Shown here piece by piece: positions 25,256-32,568 of a DNA stretch of 64,000 nt. The notes beneath the pieces were generated by a model. It made no database searches and was not told where the DNA came from. It saw only the letters and a list, made by a program, of their open reading frames with translations. The position numbers were made by a program, and so were the translations under genes. This DNA comes from Streptomyces diacarni (GTDB lineage Bacteria > Actinomycetota > Actinomycetes > Streptomycetales > Streptomycetaceae). The DNA lies in NCBI RefSeq assembly GCF_003323715.1, contig NZ_QOIN01000021.1, forward strand, positions 1 through 64,000, in the 5' to 3' direction. Positions within the stretch are counted from its first letter, which is position 1; every line of letters begins with the position of its first letter.

Positions 25256-26641
25256 GTGACCGGTCAGGCCGTAACGGACCGCCCGCTGCGCATCGCGCTG
25301 CTGACGTACAAGGGCAACCCCTTCTGCGGCGGCCAGGGCGTCTACGTACGCCACCTCTCCCGCGAACTCGCCCGGCTCGGCCACACCGTCGAGGTCATCG
25401 GCGCCCAGCCCTACCCGGTGCTCGACGACGTCCCCGACGTGTCAGGGCGCCTCACCCTCACCGAGCTGCCCAGCCTCGACCTCTACCGCCAGCCCGACCC
25501 CTTCCGCACCCCGCGGCGCGGCGAGTACCGCGACTGGGTCGACCTGCTGGAGGTCGGCACCATGTGGACCGGCGGCTTCCCCGAGCCGCTCACCTTCTCG
25601 CTGCGCGCCCGCCGCCACCTGGCCGCGCGGCGCGGCGCGTTCGACGTCGTCCACGACAACCAGACCCTCGGCTACGGCCTCTTGGGCGGCCCCGGGGCGC
25701 TCGGCGCGCCCCTCGTGACCACCATCCACCACCCCATCACCGTCGACCGCAGGCTGGAGCTGGAGGCGGCGTCCGGCTGGCGGCAGCAGGCCTCCGTGCG
25801 CCGCTGGTACGGCTTCACCCGCATGCAGCGCCGGGTCGCCCGCCGGCTGCCCTCGGTGGTCACCGTCTCGGGCTCCTCCCGCCAGGAGATCGCCGAGGAC
25901 CTCGGTGTGCGCCGCGACCGCATCCACGTCGTGCCCATCGGCGCCGACACCCGCCTCTTCTCGCCCGACCCGTCCGTGCCCGAGACGCCGGGCCGGATCG
26001 TGACGACCTCCAGCGCCGACGTGCCGCTCAAGGGCCTCGTCTTCCTCATCGAGGCGCTGGCCAAGGCGCGCACCGAGCAGCCCGAGGCCCACCTGGTCGT
26101 CGTCGGCGAACGCCCCGCACGCGGTCCGGTCGCCGACGCGATCACGGCCCACGGCCTGGACGGCGCCGTCGAGTTCGTCAAGGGCATCAGCGACGCCGAG
26201 CTGGCCGCGCTGGTGCGCTCGGCACAGGTCGCCTGCGTCCCCTCCCTGTACGAGGGCTTCTCCCTGCCCGCCGCCGAGGCCATGGCCACCGGCACCCCCC
26301 TGCTCGCCACCACGGGCGGCGCCATCCCCGAGGTCGCCGGGCGGGACGGCGACACCTGCCTGGCCGTGCCGCCGGGCGACGCCGGAGCGCTCGCCGCCGG
26401 GCTCGTACGGCTGCTGTCCGACAGCGCGCTGCGGGCCAGGATCGGGGCCGCCGGACGGGAGCGGGTGCTGGGGAAGTTCACCTGGGAGAAGGCGGCGCTG
26501 GGCACCGTCGAGCGCTACCGCGCCGCCATGGGCACGCCCGCGCGCGAGGCCTCGCCGCCCGTGGCGCGGCCGCCCGTCGAGCCGGCGCACGCCGCCGCCG
26601 GAAGCCGCCGAAAGCCGACACAGGTCGCTGAAAGCCGCTGA
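25256..26641 (+). CDS. Family 4 glycosyltransferase (GT-B fold)
   Basis: The 461-residue protein starts at GTG 25256 after GAAGGGGG. The acceptor domain begins LRIALLTYKGNPFCGGQGVYV with a glycine-rich loop. The donor-binding domain shows VVPIGADTRLFSP, TTSSADVPLKGLVFLIEALAKA and the nucleotide-sugar EX7E-type motif in PSLYEGFSLPAAEAMATGTPL. It transfers a sugar from a nucleotide donor to an unknown acceptor. It is first in a three-gene operon with a methyltransferase and an alpha/alpha-toroid protein. The C-terminal 40 residues are low complexity. Confidence 0.92.
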   Translation: MTGQAVTDRPLRIALLTYKGNPFCGGQGVYVRHLSRELARLGHTVEVIGAQPYPVLDDVPDVSGRLTLTELPSLDLYRQPDPFRTPRRGEYRDWVDLLEVGTMWTGGFPEPLTFSLRARRHLAARRGAFDVVHDNQTLGYGLLGGPGALGAPLVTTIHHPITVDRRLELEAASGWRQQASVRRWYGFTRMQRRVARRLPSVVTVSGSSRQEIAEDLGVRRDRIHVVPIGADTRLFSPDPSVPETPGRIVTTSSADVPLKGLVFLIEALAKARTEQPEAHLVVVGERPARGPVADAITAHGLDGAVEFVKGISDAELAALVRSAQVACVPSLYEGFSLPAAEAMATGTPLLATTGGAIPEVAGRDGDTCLAVPPGDAGALAAGLVRLLSDSALRARIGAAGRERVLGKFTWEKAALGTVERYRAAMGTPAREASPPVARPPVEPAHAAAGSRRKPTQVAESR

Positions 26642-26709
26642 ACCCCGCCGACCCGCCGCCCCGTCGGCCCGCTCCCGCCCCGCATGACTTTCTGGAAGGC
26701 TGATCGCCC

Positions 26710-27498
26710 GTGCTGACCGTGGACTTCGCCCGTTTCCCGCTCGCCCCCGGCGACCGCGTGCTCGACCTGGGATGCGGGGCGGGTCGGCACGCCTTCGAGT
26801 GCTACCGGCGCGGCGCACGCGTGGTCGCCCTCGACCGGAACGCCGAGGAGATCAGCGAGGTCGCCACCTGGTTCGCCGCCATGGCCGCGGAGGGGGAGGC
26901 CCCCGAGGGCGCCACCGCCACCGCCATGGAGGGCGACGCGCTCGCCCTGCCGTTCCCCGACGACAGCTTCGACGTCGTCATCATCTCCGAGGTCATGGAG
27001 CACATCCACGACGACAAGGGCGTCCTCGCCGAGATGGTGCGCGTCCTGCGGCCCGGCGGCCGGATAGCGGTCACCGTGCCCAGGTACGGCCCCGAGAAGG
27101 TCTGCTGGGCGCTCAGCGACGCCTACCACGAGGTGGAGGGCGGCCACATCCGCATCTACCGCGCCACCGAACTCCTGGCCAAGATGCGCGGGGCCGGGCT
27201 GCGCCCCTACGGCAGCCACCACGCCCACGGGCTGCACGCACCGTACTGGTGGCTGAAGTGCGCGTTCGGGGTGGACCGCGACGGTGACGAGGCAGCGCTC
27301 CCGGTGCGCGCCTACCACAAGCTGCTGGTGTGGGACATCATGAAGCGCCCGCTGGCCACCCGGCTCGCCGAGCGCGCCCTCGACCCCGTCATCGGCAAGA
27401 GCTTCGTCGCCTACGCGACCAAGCCGCACCTTCCGCACCTCGCCGCGGCCGACGGCCTCAGGCACCGCGCCGGCGAGAGCGCGGCGGCGGCCAAGTGA
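26710..27498 (+). CDS. Class I SAM-dependent methyltransferase
   Basis: The 262-residue protein has the SAM-binding motif VLDLGCGAGRHAFECYRRG, then ALDRN (acidic motif II) and EVMEHIHDDKGVLAEMVRVLRPGG. It is a Methyltransf_11-type enzyme. The C-terminal region (YHKLLVWDIMKRPLATRLAE) may form a substrate cap. Starting at GTG 26710, it lies 68 bases after the glycosyltransferase and overlaps the next gene by GTGA. It likely methylates the same glycosylated product or its lipid precursor; the substrate is unknown. Confidence 0.9.
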   Translation: MLTVDFARFPLAPGDRVLDLGCGAGRHAFECYRRGARVVALDRNAEEISEVATWFAAMAAEGEAPEGATATAMEGDALALPFPDDSFDVVIISEVMEHIHDDKGVLAEMVRVLRPGGRIAVTVPRYGPEKVCWALSDAYHEVEGGHIRIYRATELLAKMRGAGLRPYGSHHAHGLHAPYWWLKCAFGVDRDGDEAALPVRAYHKLLVWDIMKRPLATRLAERALDPVIGKSFVAYATKPHLPHLAAADGLRHRAGESAAAAK

Positions 27499-28562
27499 CC
27501 AGCCCCGAGCGCACCGAGCGGCTCGTACTGCCCGGCGTCCTGACCGCGGAGCAGGCCCGGCAGACCGTCGCAGGCATCGCGGCCCAGCAGCGCGACGACG
27601 GCGCCATACCGTGGTTCCGCGGCCACCACCTCGACCCGTGGGACCACGTCGAGGCGGCCATGGCCCTGGACGCGGCGGGCGAACACGACCGCGCCGAGGC
27701 CGCCTACCGCTGGCTCGCCGCGCACCAGCAGCCCGACGGCTCCTGGTACGCCGCCTACGCCGACGGTGACGCGGCGGCCCCCACCGACCGGGCGCGGGAG
27801 ACCAACTTCTGCGCCTATCCGGCCGTCGGTATCTTTCACCACTACCTGGCCACAGGGGACGACGCCTTCCTCGACCGCATGTGGCCCGTGGTCACCGCGG
27901 CCGTCGCGTTCGTGCTCGAACTCCAGCAGCCGGGCGGCCAGATCGGCTGGAAGCGCGAGGCCGACGGCACCGCCCACACCGACGCCCTGCTGACCGGGTC
28001 CTCCTCCATCCACCACGCGCTGCGCTGCGCGCTGGCGATGGCCGAGCACCGCGAGGAACCGCAGCCCGACTGGGAACTGGCCGCGGGCTGGCTCGGCCAC
28101 GCCATCCGCCGCCACCCCGAGCGGTTCCTCGACAAGAGCCGCTACTCCATGGACTGGTACTACCCCGTCCTCGGCGGCGCCCTGCGCGGCACCGCGGCCA
28201 AGGAGCGCGTCGAGGAGGGCTGGGACCGCTTCGTGGTGCCCGGCTTCGGCTGCCGCTGCGTCGTCCCCAACCCGTGGGTGACCGGCGGGGAGAGCGCGGA
28301 ACTCGCCCTCGCCCTGTGGGCGATGGGCGAGTCGGACCGGGCCTTGGACGTGCTCCAGTGGATGGGCCACCTGCGCGCCGACGACGGCATGTACTGGACG
28401 GGGTACGTCTTCGAGAACGAGGCCGTCTGGCCCGTCGAGCGCACCACCTGGACGGCGGGGGCGCTGCTGCTGGCCGTCGCGGCGCTGGGCGGCGACGACG
28501 CGACGGTCCAGGTCTTCCGCGGCGACGCCCTGCCGGCGGGCCTGGACCCCGACTGCTGCTGA
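27495..28562 (+). CDS. Alpha/alpha-toroid protein (prenyltransferase/glycoside-hydrolase-like)
   Basis: The 355-residue protein starts at GTG 27495 (GTGA overlap). Repeated helical pairs with aromatic and Gln-Pro-Asp-Gly motifs (WLAAHQQPDGSWYAAY, FVLELQQPGGQIGWKRE) indicate an alpha/alpha toroid. Annotators usually name such proteins prenyltransferase or squalene-oxidase repeat proteins. It has no signal peptide. The end has a CC pair. With the glycosyltransferase and methyltransferase it forms a compact operon behind a KstR-type site. It might be a glycosidase-like or terpenoid-binding enzyme; I cannot assign an activity. Confidence 0.78.
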   Translation: MTSPERTERLVLPGVLTAEQARQTVAGIAAQQRDDGAIPWFRGHHLDPWDHVEAAMALDAAGEHDRAEAAYRWLAAHQQPDGSWYAAYADGDAAAPTDRARETNFCAYPAVGIFHHYLATGDDAFLDRMWPVVTAAVAFVLELQQPGGQIGWKREADGTAHTDALLTGSSSIHHALRCALAMAEHREEPQPDWELAAGWLGHAIRRHPERFLDKSRYSMDWYYPVLGGALRGTAAKERVEEGWDRFVVPGFGCRCVVPNPWVTGGESAELALALWAMGESDRALDVLQWMGHLRADDGMYWTGYVFENEAVWPVERTTWTAGALLLAVAALGGDDATVQVFRGDALPAGLDPDCC

Positions 28563-28611
28563 GGCACCCCCCGGGGGACGCGAAGGAGCGGGCGAACTGC
28601 CGGCTACCCGG

Positions 28612-29622
28612 CTACCCGGCCAGTTGGGCCAGTACCCGCAGCGTGTGCGGGTCGGGCGCCAGCACCAGCAGGTCGGTCACCGGACCCGCGCGCCACAGCT
28701 CCAGCCGTTCCGCGACTCTCGCGCGCGGGCCCACCAGCGAGATCTCGTCGGCGAACGCGTCGGGTACGGCGCGCACCGCCTCCTCGCGCCGCCCCTGGGC
28801 GAACAGCGCCTGGACGCGCTCGGCGTCCTGCGCGTACCCCATCCGCGCCATCAGCTCCGCGTGGAAGTTGCGGCGGGCGTGGCCCATGCCGCCGACGTAG
28901 AAGCCGAGCATGGCCTTGACGGGCAGCAGGCCCTCGGCCACGTCGTCGCAGATCCTGGCCTGCGCCAGGGGCGCCACGAGGAACCCGGGCGGCGCCTGCG
29001 CGAGCGCGGCCTCGTACACCGAGGGGCGCGTCGGCGACCAGTACAGCGGCAGCCAGCCGTCGGCGATGCGCGCGGTCTGGGCGACGTTCTTGGGGCCCTC
29101 CGCGCCGAGCAGGACGGGCAGGTCGCCGCGGAGCGGATGGGTGAGGGACCGCAGGGGCTTGCCCATGCCGGTGGAGCCGGGGCCCGCGTACGGATGCGTG
29201 TGGTAGCGCCCTTCCAGCGTCACCGGGGCCTCGCGGCGCAGTACCTGGCGCACGACGTCCACGTACTCGCGGGTCAGGGTCAGCGGCGAGGAGGGGAAGG
29301 GCCGCCCGTACCAGCCCTCGACCACCTGCGGGCCCGACAGGCCCAGCCCGAGGTGCATGCGGCCGCCGCTGAGGTGGTCGAGGGTGAGGGCGTGCATGGC
29401 GGTGGCCGTGGGGGTGCGGGCCGCCATCTGTGCGACGGCGGTGCCCAGGCGGATGCGGGTGGTGTGGGCGGCGATCCAGGTCAGGGCCGTGAACGCGTCC
29501 GAGCCCCAGGACTCGGCGGTCCACACCGAGTGGTAGCCCAGGTCCTCCGCCTCGCGGGCGAGTTCCAGGTGGCGGGGGTCGGGGCCGCGGCCCCAGTACC
29601 CGAGCGCCAGTCCGAGCCGCAT
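28612..29622 (-). CDS. F420-dependent LLM-class oxidoreductase (TIGR03559-like)
   Basis: This is a 336-residue protein beginning RLGLALGYWGRGPDPRHLEL. SVWTAESWGSDAFTALTW and IRLGTAVAQMAARTPTATAM follow. LSGGRMHLGLGLSGPQVVEG and the long C-terminal region match this F420-dependent branch of the luciferase-like family. Mycobacterial relatives sit among cholesterol-catabolism genes. A clear palindrome (29652) precedes the start. The reaction is unknown, though hydride transfer from F420H2 to an organic substrate is expected. It converges on the toroid-protein operon. Confidence 0.88.
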   Translation of the reverse strand: MRLGLALGYWGRGPDPRHLELAREAEDLGYHSVWTAESWGSDAFTALTWIAAHTTRIRLGTAVAQMAARTPTATAMHALTLDHLSGGRMHLGLGLSGPQVVEGWYGRPFPSSPLTLTREYVDVVRQVLRREAPVTLEGRYHTHPYAGPGSTGMGKPLRSLTHPLRGDLPVLLGAEGPKNVAQTARIADGWLPLYWSPTRPSVYEAALAQAPPGFLVAPLAQARICDDVAEGLLPVKAMLGFYVGGMGHARRNFHAELMARMGYAQDAERVQALFAQGRREEAVRAVPDAFADEISLVGPRARVAERLELWRAGPVTDLLVLAPDPHTLRVLAQLAG

Positions 29623-29651
29623 CGCCCGCCCCTCTCGTCCGCCCTCCCAGC

Positions 29652-29670
29652 AACTGACAAGGCGTCAGTT
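29652..29670. promoter_or_regulatory. Operator palindrome AACTGAC-N5-GTCAGTT
   Basis: Perfect 7-base arms surround AAGGC, 30 bases upstream of the LLM oxidoreductase start. It looks like a TetR-family site but differs from the KstR-type motif, and no obvious regulator for it is in the window. Confidence 0.6.
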
Positions 29671-29688
29671 CGCCGGGGCAGCGTACGA

Positions 29689-29724
29689 CAGCGGCCCCCC
29701 GCCCGGAAGGGCGAGGGGCCGCTG
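29689..29724 (-). terminator. Terminator after the DUF5336 gene
   Basis: CAGCGGCCCC pairs with GGGGCCGCTG (10 bp) around a 16-base loop that can itself pair. It starts 24 bases beyond the DUF5336 stop and separates that gene from the downstream oxidoreductase. Confidence 0.7.
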
Positions 29725-29747
29725 ACCCGTGCGGGCGGCCCGGAGGC

Positions 29748-30614
29748 TCAGCCGCGCTGGATGTTGGAGGTGTCCTGCAGGATGCCGCGGCGGCCGTCCT
29801 GCGTCTGGGCGATGAGCGCCTGACCGCGCTGCTCGACCGCCAGGTACCAGGTACCGGGGGCCAGTTCGGCGATCGGCTGCGGCGAGCCGTCCTCCGGGAA
29901 GAGCGGACGCGCCATCGGAACGGCGAACCAGAACGGCTGGAACCCGGCGTCCTGGGGAGCGCCCGGGGCGCCCTGCGCGCCCCCGTGCGGCTGGCCCGGC
30001 CCCGGCTGACCCGGCTGCGCACCCGGCTGTCCGTACTGCGGCTGGCCCGGCTGACCGCCCTGCGCGCCGTACGGGCCCGGCTGGCCGGCCTGCGGGCCGC
30101 CCGGGTAGCCGTAGCCGCCCTGCTGCGGGTAGCCGTAGGGCGCCGCACCCGCGCCGGGACCGCCCGCACCGCCGGCGGGCACCAGCGGAGCCGCCAGCGC
30201 CGGGACGACCGGGGTGATGAGCGCCGCGGCGGCACCGATCAGAACCGCGATGAGCCCGAGGATGGCCCCGGCACCCATGTCCGCGCCGTCAGGGGCGACG
30301 ATGAACTCCCAGATCATGGACCACAGTGAGACCACGATCAGGCTCGCACCGAACTGCGGCAGGGTGACGGCGCCGAACTTGCGGCCCTCCGGCAGGAAAC
30401 GGCCACCGACCAGCGCCGCGGCACCGAGGATCCCGGTCAGGAAGATCGAGGGCAGGATCAGCTGGAGCTTCTCCGTGTCCCAGGCGTTCGGTACCTCGTC
30501 GCACAGCGAACCGGAGCATTCGATGGAGAAGAAGTCGAGGAACGAAGCGATGAACAGCAGCACCGCTGCTCCTATCACCGCACCGTCGCCTCGCGTGAGC
30601 GAGCGGATGTTCAC
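29748..30614 (-). CDS. DUF5336-like membrane protein with Gly/Pro/Gln-rich region
   Basis: The 288-residue protein starts at GTG 30614, preceded by AAGGA. Four membrane helices occupy residues about 12-28, 52-72, 82-105 and 115-140. A repetitive Gly/Pro/Gln/Tyr segment (units like YGQPGAQPGQPG) follows. A soluble C-terminal domain ends it (FWFAVPMARPLFPEDG, then TWYLAVEQRGQALIAQTQDG). DUF5336 proteins occur in actinobacteria, including a mycobacterial antigen, without known function. The C-terminal domain could be exposed at the membrane face. The gene stands alone between terminator-like hairpins. Confidence 0.75.
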   Translation of the reverse strand: MNIRSLTRGDGAVIGAAVLLFIASFLDFFSIECSGSLCDEVPNAWDTEKLQLILPSIFLTGILGAAALVGGRFLPEGRKFGAVTLPQFGASLIVVSLWSMIWEFIVAPDGADMGAGAILGLIAVLIGAAAALITPVVPALAAPLVPAGGAGGPGAGAAPYGYPQQGGYGYPGGPQAGQPGPYGAQGGQPGQPQYGQPGAQPGQPGPGQPHGGAQGAPGAPQDAGFQPFWFAVPMARPLFPEDGSPQPIAELAPGTWYLAVEQRGQALIAQTQDGRRGILQDTSNIQRG

Positions 30615-30718
30615 GTGGGGTCCTTAATCGGTCTGGTCATGGTTGAAGTCTGCCGGGGGTGAGCACCCCATCGTACGGATGAGACTACGGGCGGGCCGTG
30701 GGGGTTCGCTCCCAGGTT

Positions 30719-31606
30719 TCACGGTTTCCCCTTCCCGGCTGCGAGGAAAGCGGTGATCCCGTCCGTGACCCCGCGTGCCGCCTTTTCGCGCCACTTCGCC
30801 GACGTGAGATGGGCGACGTCGCGCGGATCACGCATGTTGCCGCATTCGAGGAAGACCTTGGGCACCTTACTCAGGTTGAGGCCCCCCAAGTCCCCTCTGG
30901 TGTCCAGGCCGTTGCCGTCACCAAGATAGTTGGCGGGCTGTTCGCCGGTGGCCGCGTGGAAAGCGTCGCGCAGATCGGTACCGAACCGTCGAGAAGGCGT
31001 GACGATGTCGCGGGTGTCAGCGGCGCCCTCGTGGACGGATGCGGGAAGAATCACATGGAAACCGCGGCTTCCCGCGTGCGCGCCGTCCGCATGGAGTGAA
31101 ATGGCCGCGTCCGCTTGCGCCTGATTTCCCTTTTCCGCGCGTTCATCCACGCATGGGCCGTACGGCTCGTCGCCGTCGTGGGTGAACCTGACGGTGGCCC
31201 CGCGCTCGCGAAGCTGCGTACGGACCCGGTGCGCCAGGTCGAGAGTGAAGTCGGCCTCCGCGTAACCGGAATTGGTCGCGGTGCCCGTGGTGTCGCATTC
31301 CTTCTTCCCCGTGCCGATATCGACGCTCCGGGAAATCTTGCCAGGCTGGTCGCGGTTGTGCGGATTGTGGCCGGGGTCGACGACGATCACCTTGCCGCGC
31401 AGCGGCTCGTCCGCCGGCTTCTTGCCTCCCCGTGCGCTGGGGGAGGCCGGGGAGGATGCGGCGGAGTGGTCCCCGTCCTTCGCGCGCGGCTTGCCGTCCT
31501 CGTCACCGTCCCCGCCGAACGCGCCGCATCCGGCGGTGCCCAGGCACACGAGCGCGGCAGTCACCGCCGCCGCCATCCGCTGACCCGTCCGCCGCCGTCG
31601 CCTCAC
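30719..31606 (-). CDS. Lipoprotein N-acetylmuramoyl-L-alanine amidase (Amidase_3)
   Basis: This is a 295-residue protein. GTG 31606 with GGAGG just upstream gives a Lys/Arg-rich signal ending in the lipobox LGTAGC (Cys27), so it should be a lipoprotein. After a charged linker the Amidase_3 fold shows VIVVDPGHNPHN (zinc His), YAEADFTLDLAHRV (zinc Glu) and AAISLHADGAH (zinc His). A catalytic Glu is in VFLECGNMRDP. It should cleave the amide bond between MurNAc and the stem peptide at the outer face of the membrane. It stands alone. Confidence 0.92.
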   Translation of the reverse strand: MRRRRRTGQRMAAAVTAALVCLGTAGCGAFGGDGDEDGKPRAKDGDHSAASSPASPSARGGKKPADEPLRGKVIVVDPGHNPHNRDQPGKISRSVDIGTGKKECDTTGTATNSGYAEADFTLDLAHRVRTQLRERGATVRFTHDGDEPYGPCVDERAEKGNQAQADAAISLHADGAHAGSRGFHVILPASVHEGAADTRDIVTPSRRFGTDLRDAFHAATGEQPANYLGDGNGLDTRGDLGGLNLSKVPKVFLECGNMRDPRDVAHLTSAKWREKAARGVTDGITAFLAAGKGKP

Positions 31607-31644
31607 GTAGCCTCCATTCGACACGGGCGTAGATGGTAGCCCTC

Positions 31645-31672
31645 GCCACCGCGCCGCCTTTGGCGCGGTGGC
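31645..31672 (-). terminator. Terminator after the class I methyltransferase
   Basis: GCCACCGCGCC and GGCGCGGTGGC form a perfect 11-bp stem with a 6-base loop. It lies 37 bases past the methyltransferase stop and just upstream of the amidase start. Confidence 0.75.
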
Positions 31673-31708
31673 CGCGGGCACCCGGTGGGGGAGCGGAGGG
31701 GGCCGCGC

Positions 31709-32368
31709 TCAGCGCCGCCGCAGGACCCGCAGGGAACCCGTCGCGGAAACCGCGTCGTAGGCGCCCGAGGCCAGGGCGCGCTCGTGGATGTGGTGCGGCG
31801 CCTGTCCGCCGTCCGCCGGGTCGGGGAAGACGTCGTGGATCACCAGCAGTCCGCGGGGTGCCAGATGCGGGGCCCAGCCCTCGTAGTCGGCGCTCGCGTG
31901 CTCCTCCGTGTGGCCGCCGTCGATGAAGACGAGACCCAGCGGCGTCCCCCACAGCGCGGCCACCCGCGGTGAGCGTCCGACCAGCGCGACCACGTGCTCC
32001 TCCAGGCCGGCCGCGTGCAGCGTGCGCCGGAAGGTGGGCAGGGTGTCCATCGCGCCCACGACCGGGTCGACGACCTCGGGGTCGTGGTACTCCCAGCCGG
32101 GCTGCTGCTCCTCGCTCCCGCGGTGGTGGTCGAGCGTGAGCGCCGTCACCCCGGCCGCGCGCGCCGCGTCCGCCAGCAGCAGTGTGGAGCGCCCGCAGTA
32201 GGTGCCCACCTCCAGCAGGGGCAGCCCCAGCGCCCCCGCCTCCGCTGCCGCCGCGTACAGCGCCAGGCCCTCGTCCCGGGGCATGAAGCCCTTCGCCGCC
32301 TCGAACGCGGCGAGGGTACGCGGCTGTGGAGCGGCGGCGCCGCCGGGGGTGGGGGAGGGCTGGTTCAT
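31709..32368 (-). CDS. Class I SAM-dependent methyltransferase (Methyltransf_24-like)
   Basis: The 219-residue protein starts at ATG 32368. LLEVGTYCGRSTLLLADAARA is the SAM motif. TALTLDHHRGSEEQQ follows, then LVFIDGGHTEEHASADYEGW, the pattern of the O-methyltransferase-like family found beside glycan- and antibiotic-modifying genes. The C-terminal strand LRVLRRR closes the fold. The substrate is unknown. Divergent from the acyl-CoA dehydrogenase, its promoter region is within about 180 bases of the KstR-type site at 32545. Confidence 0.85.
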   Translation of the reverse strand: MNQPSPTPGGAAAPQPRTLAAFEAAKGFMPRDEGLALYAAAAEAGALGLPLLEVGTYCGRSTLLLADAARAAGVTALTLDHHRGSEEQQPGWEYHDPEVVDPVVGAMDTLPTFRRTLHAAGLEEHVVALVGRSPRVAALWGTPLGLVFIDGGHTEEHASADYEGWAPHLAPRGLLVIHDVFPDPADGGQAPHHIHERALASGAYDAVSATGSLRVLRRR

Positions 32369-32544
32369 CGGTGTTCCTTACCTGTCGTGGACGCGCGCCC
32401 GCGCTGTGCGGCCCTTGCCCGGCCGGAGCGCTACCGGGTCATGCTGCCCTACCGCCGCTTTCCCTCCCGGGGTAGGTGCCGTGGGGTCCTCGGCGGGCGG
32501 TCCCCGGTGTCCGTCTCGCTGTCGGCGCGCACCTTCCCTCTTGG

Positions 32545-32558
32545 TGGAACGTGTTCTA
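32545..32558. promoter_or_regulatory. KstR-type operator before the acyl-CoA dehydrogenase operon
   Basis: TGGAACGTGTTCTA matches TNNAACNNGTTNNA at every fixed position and ends 10 bases before the ATG. Such placement would overlap the promoter of a leaderless transcript and give tight repression. Confidence 0.78.
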
Positions 32559-32568
32559 GTGTGCCCGC

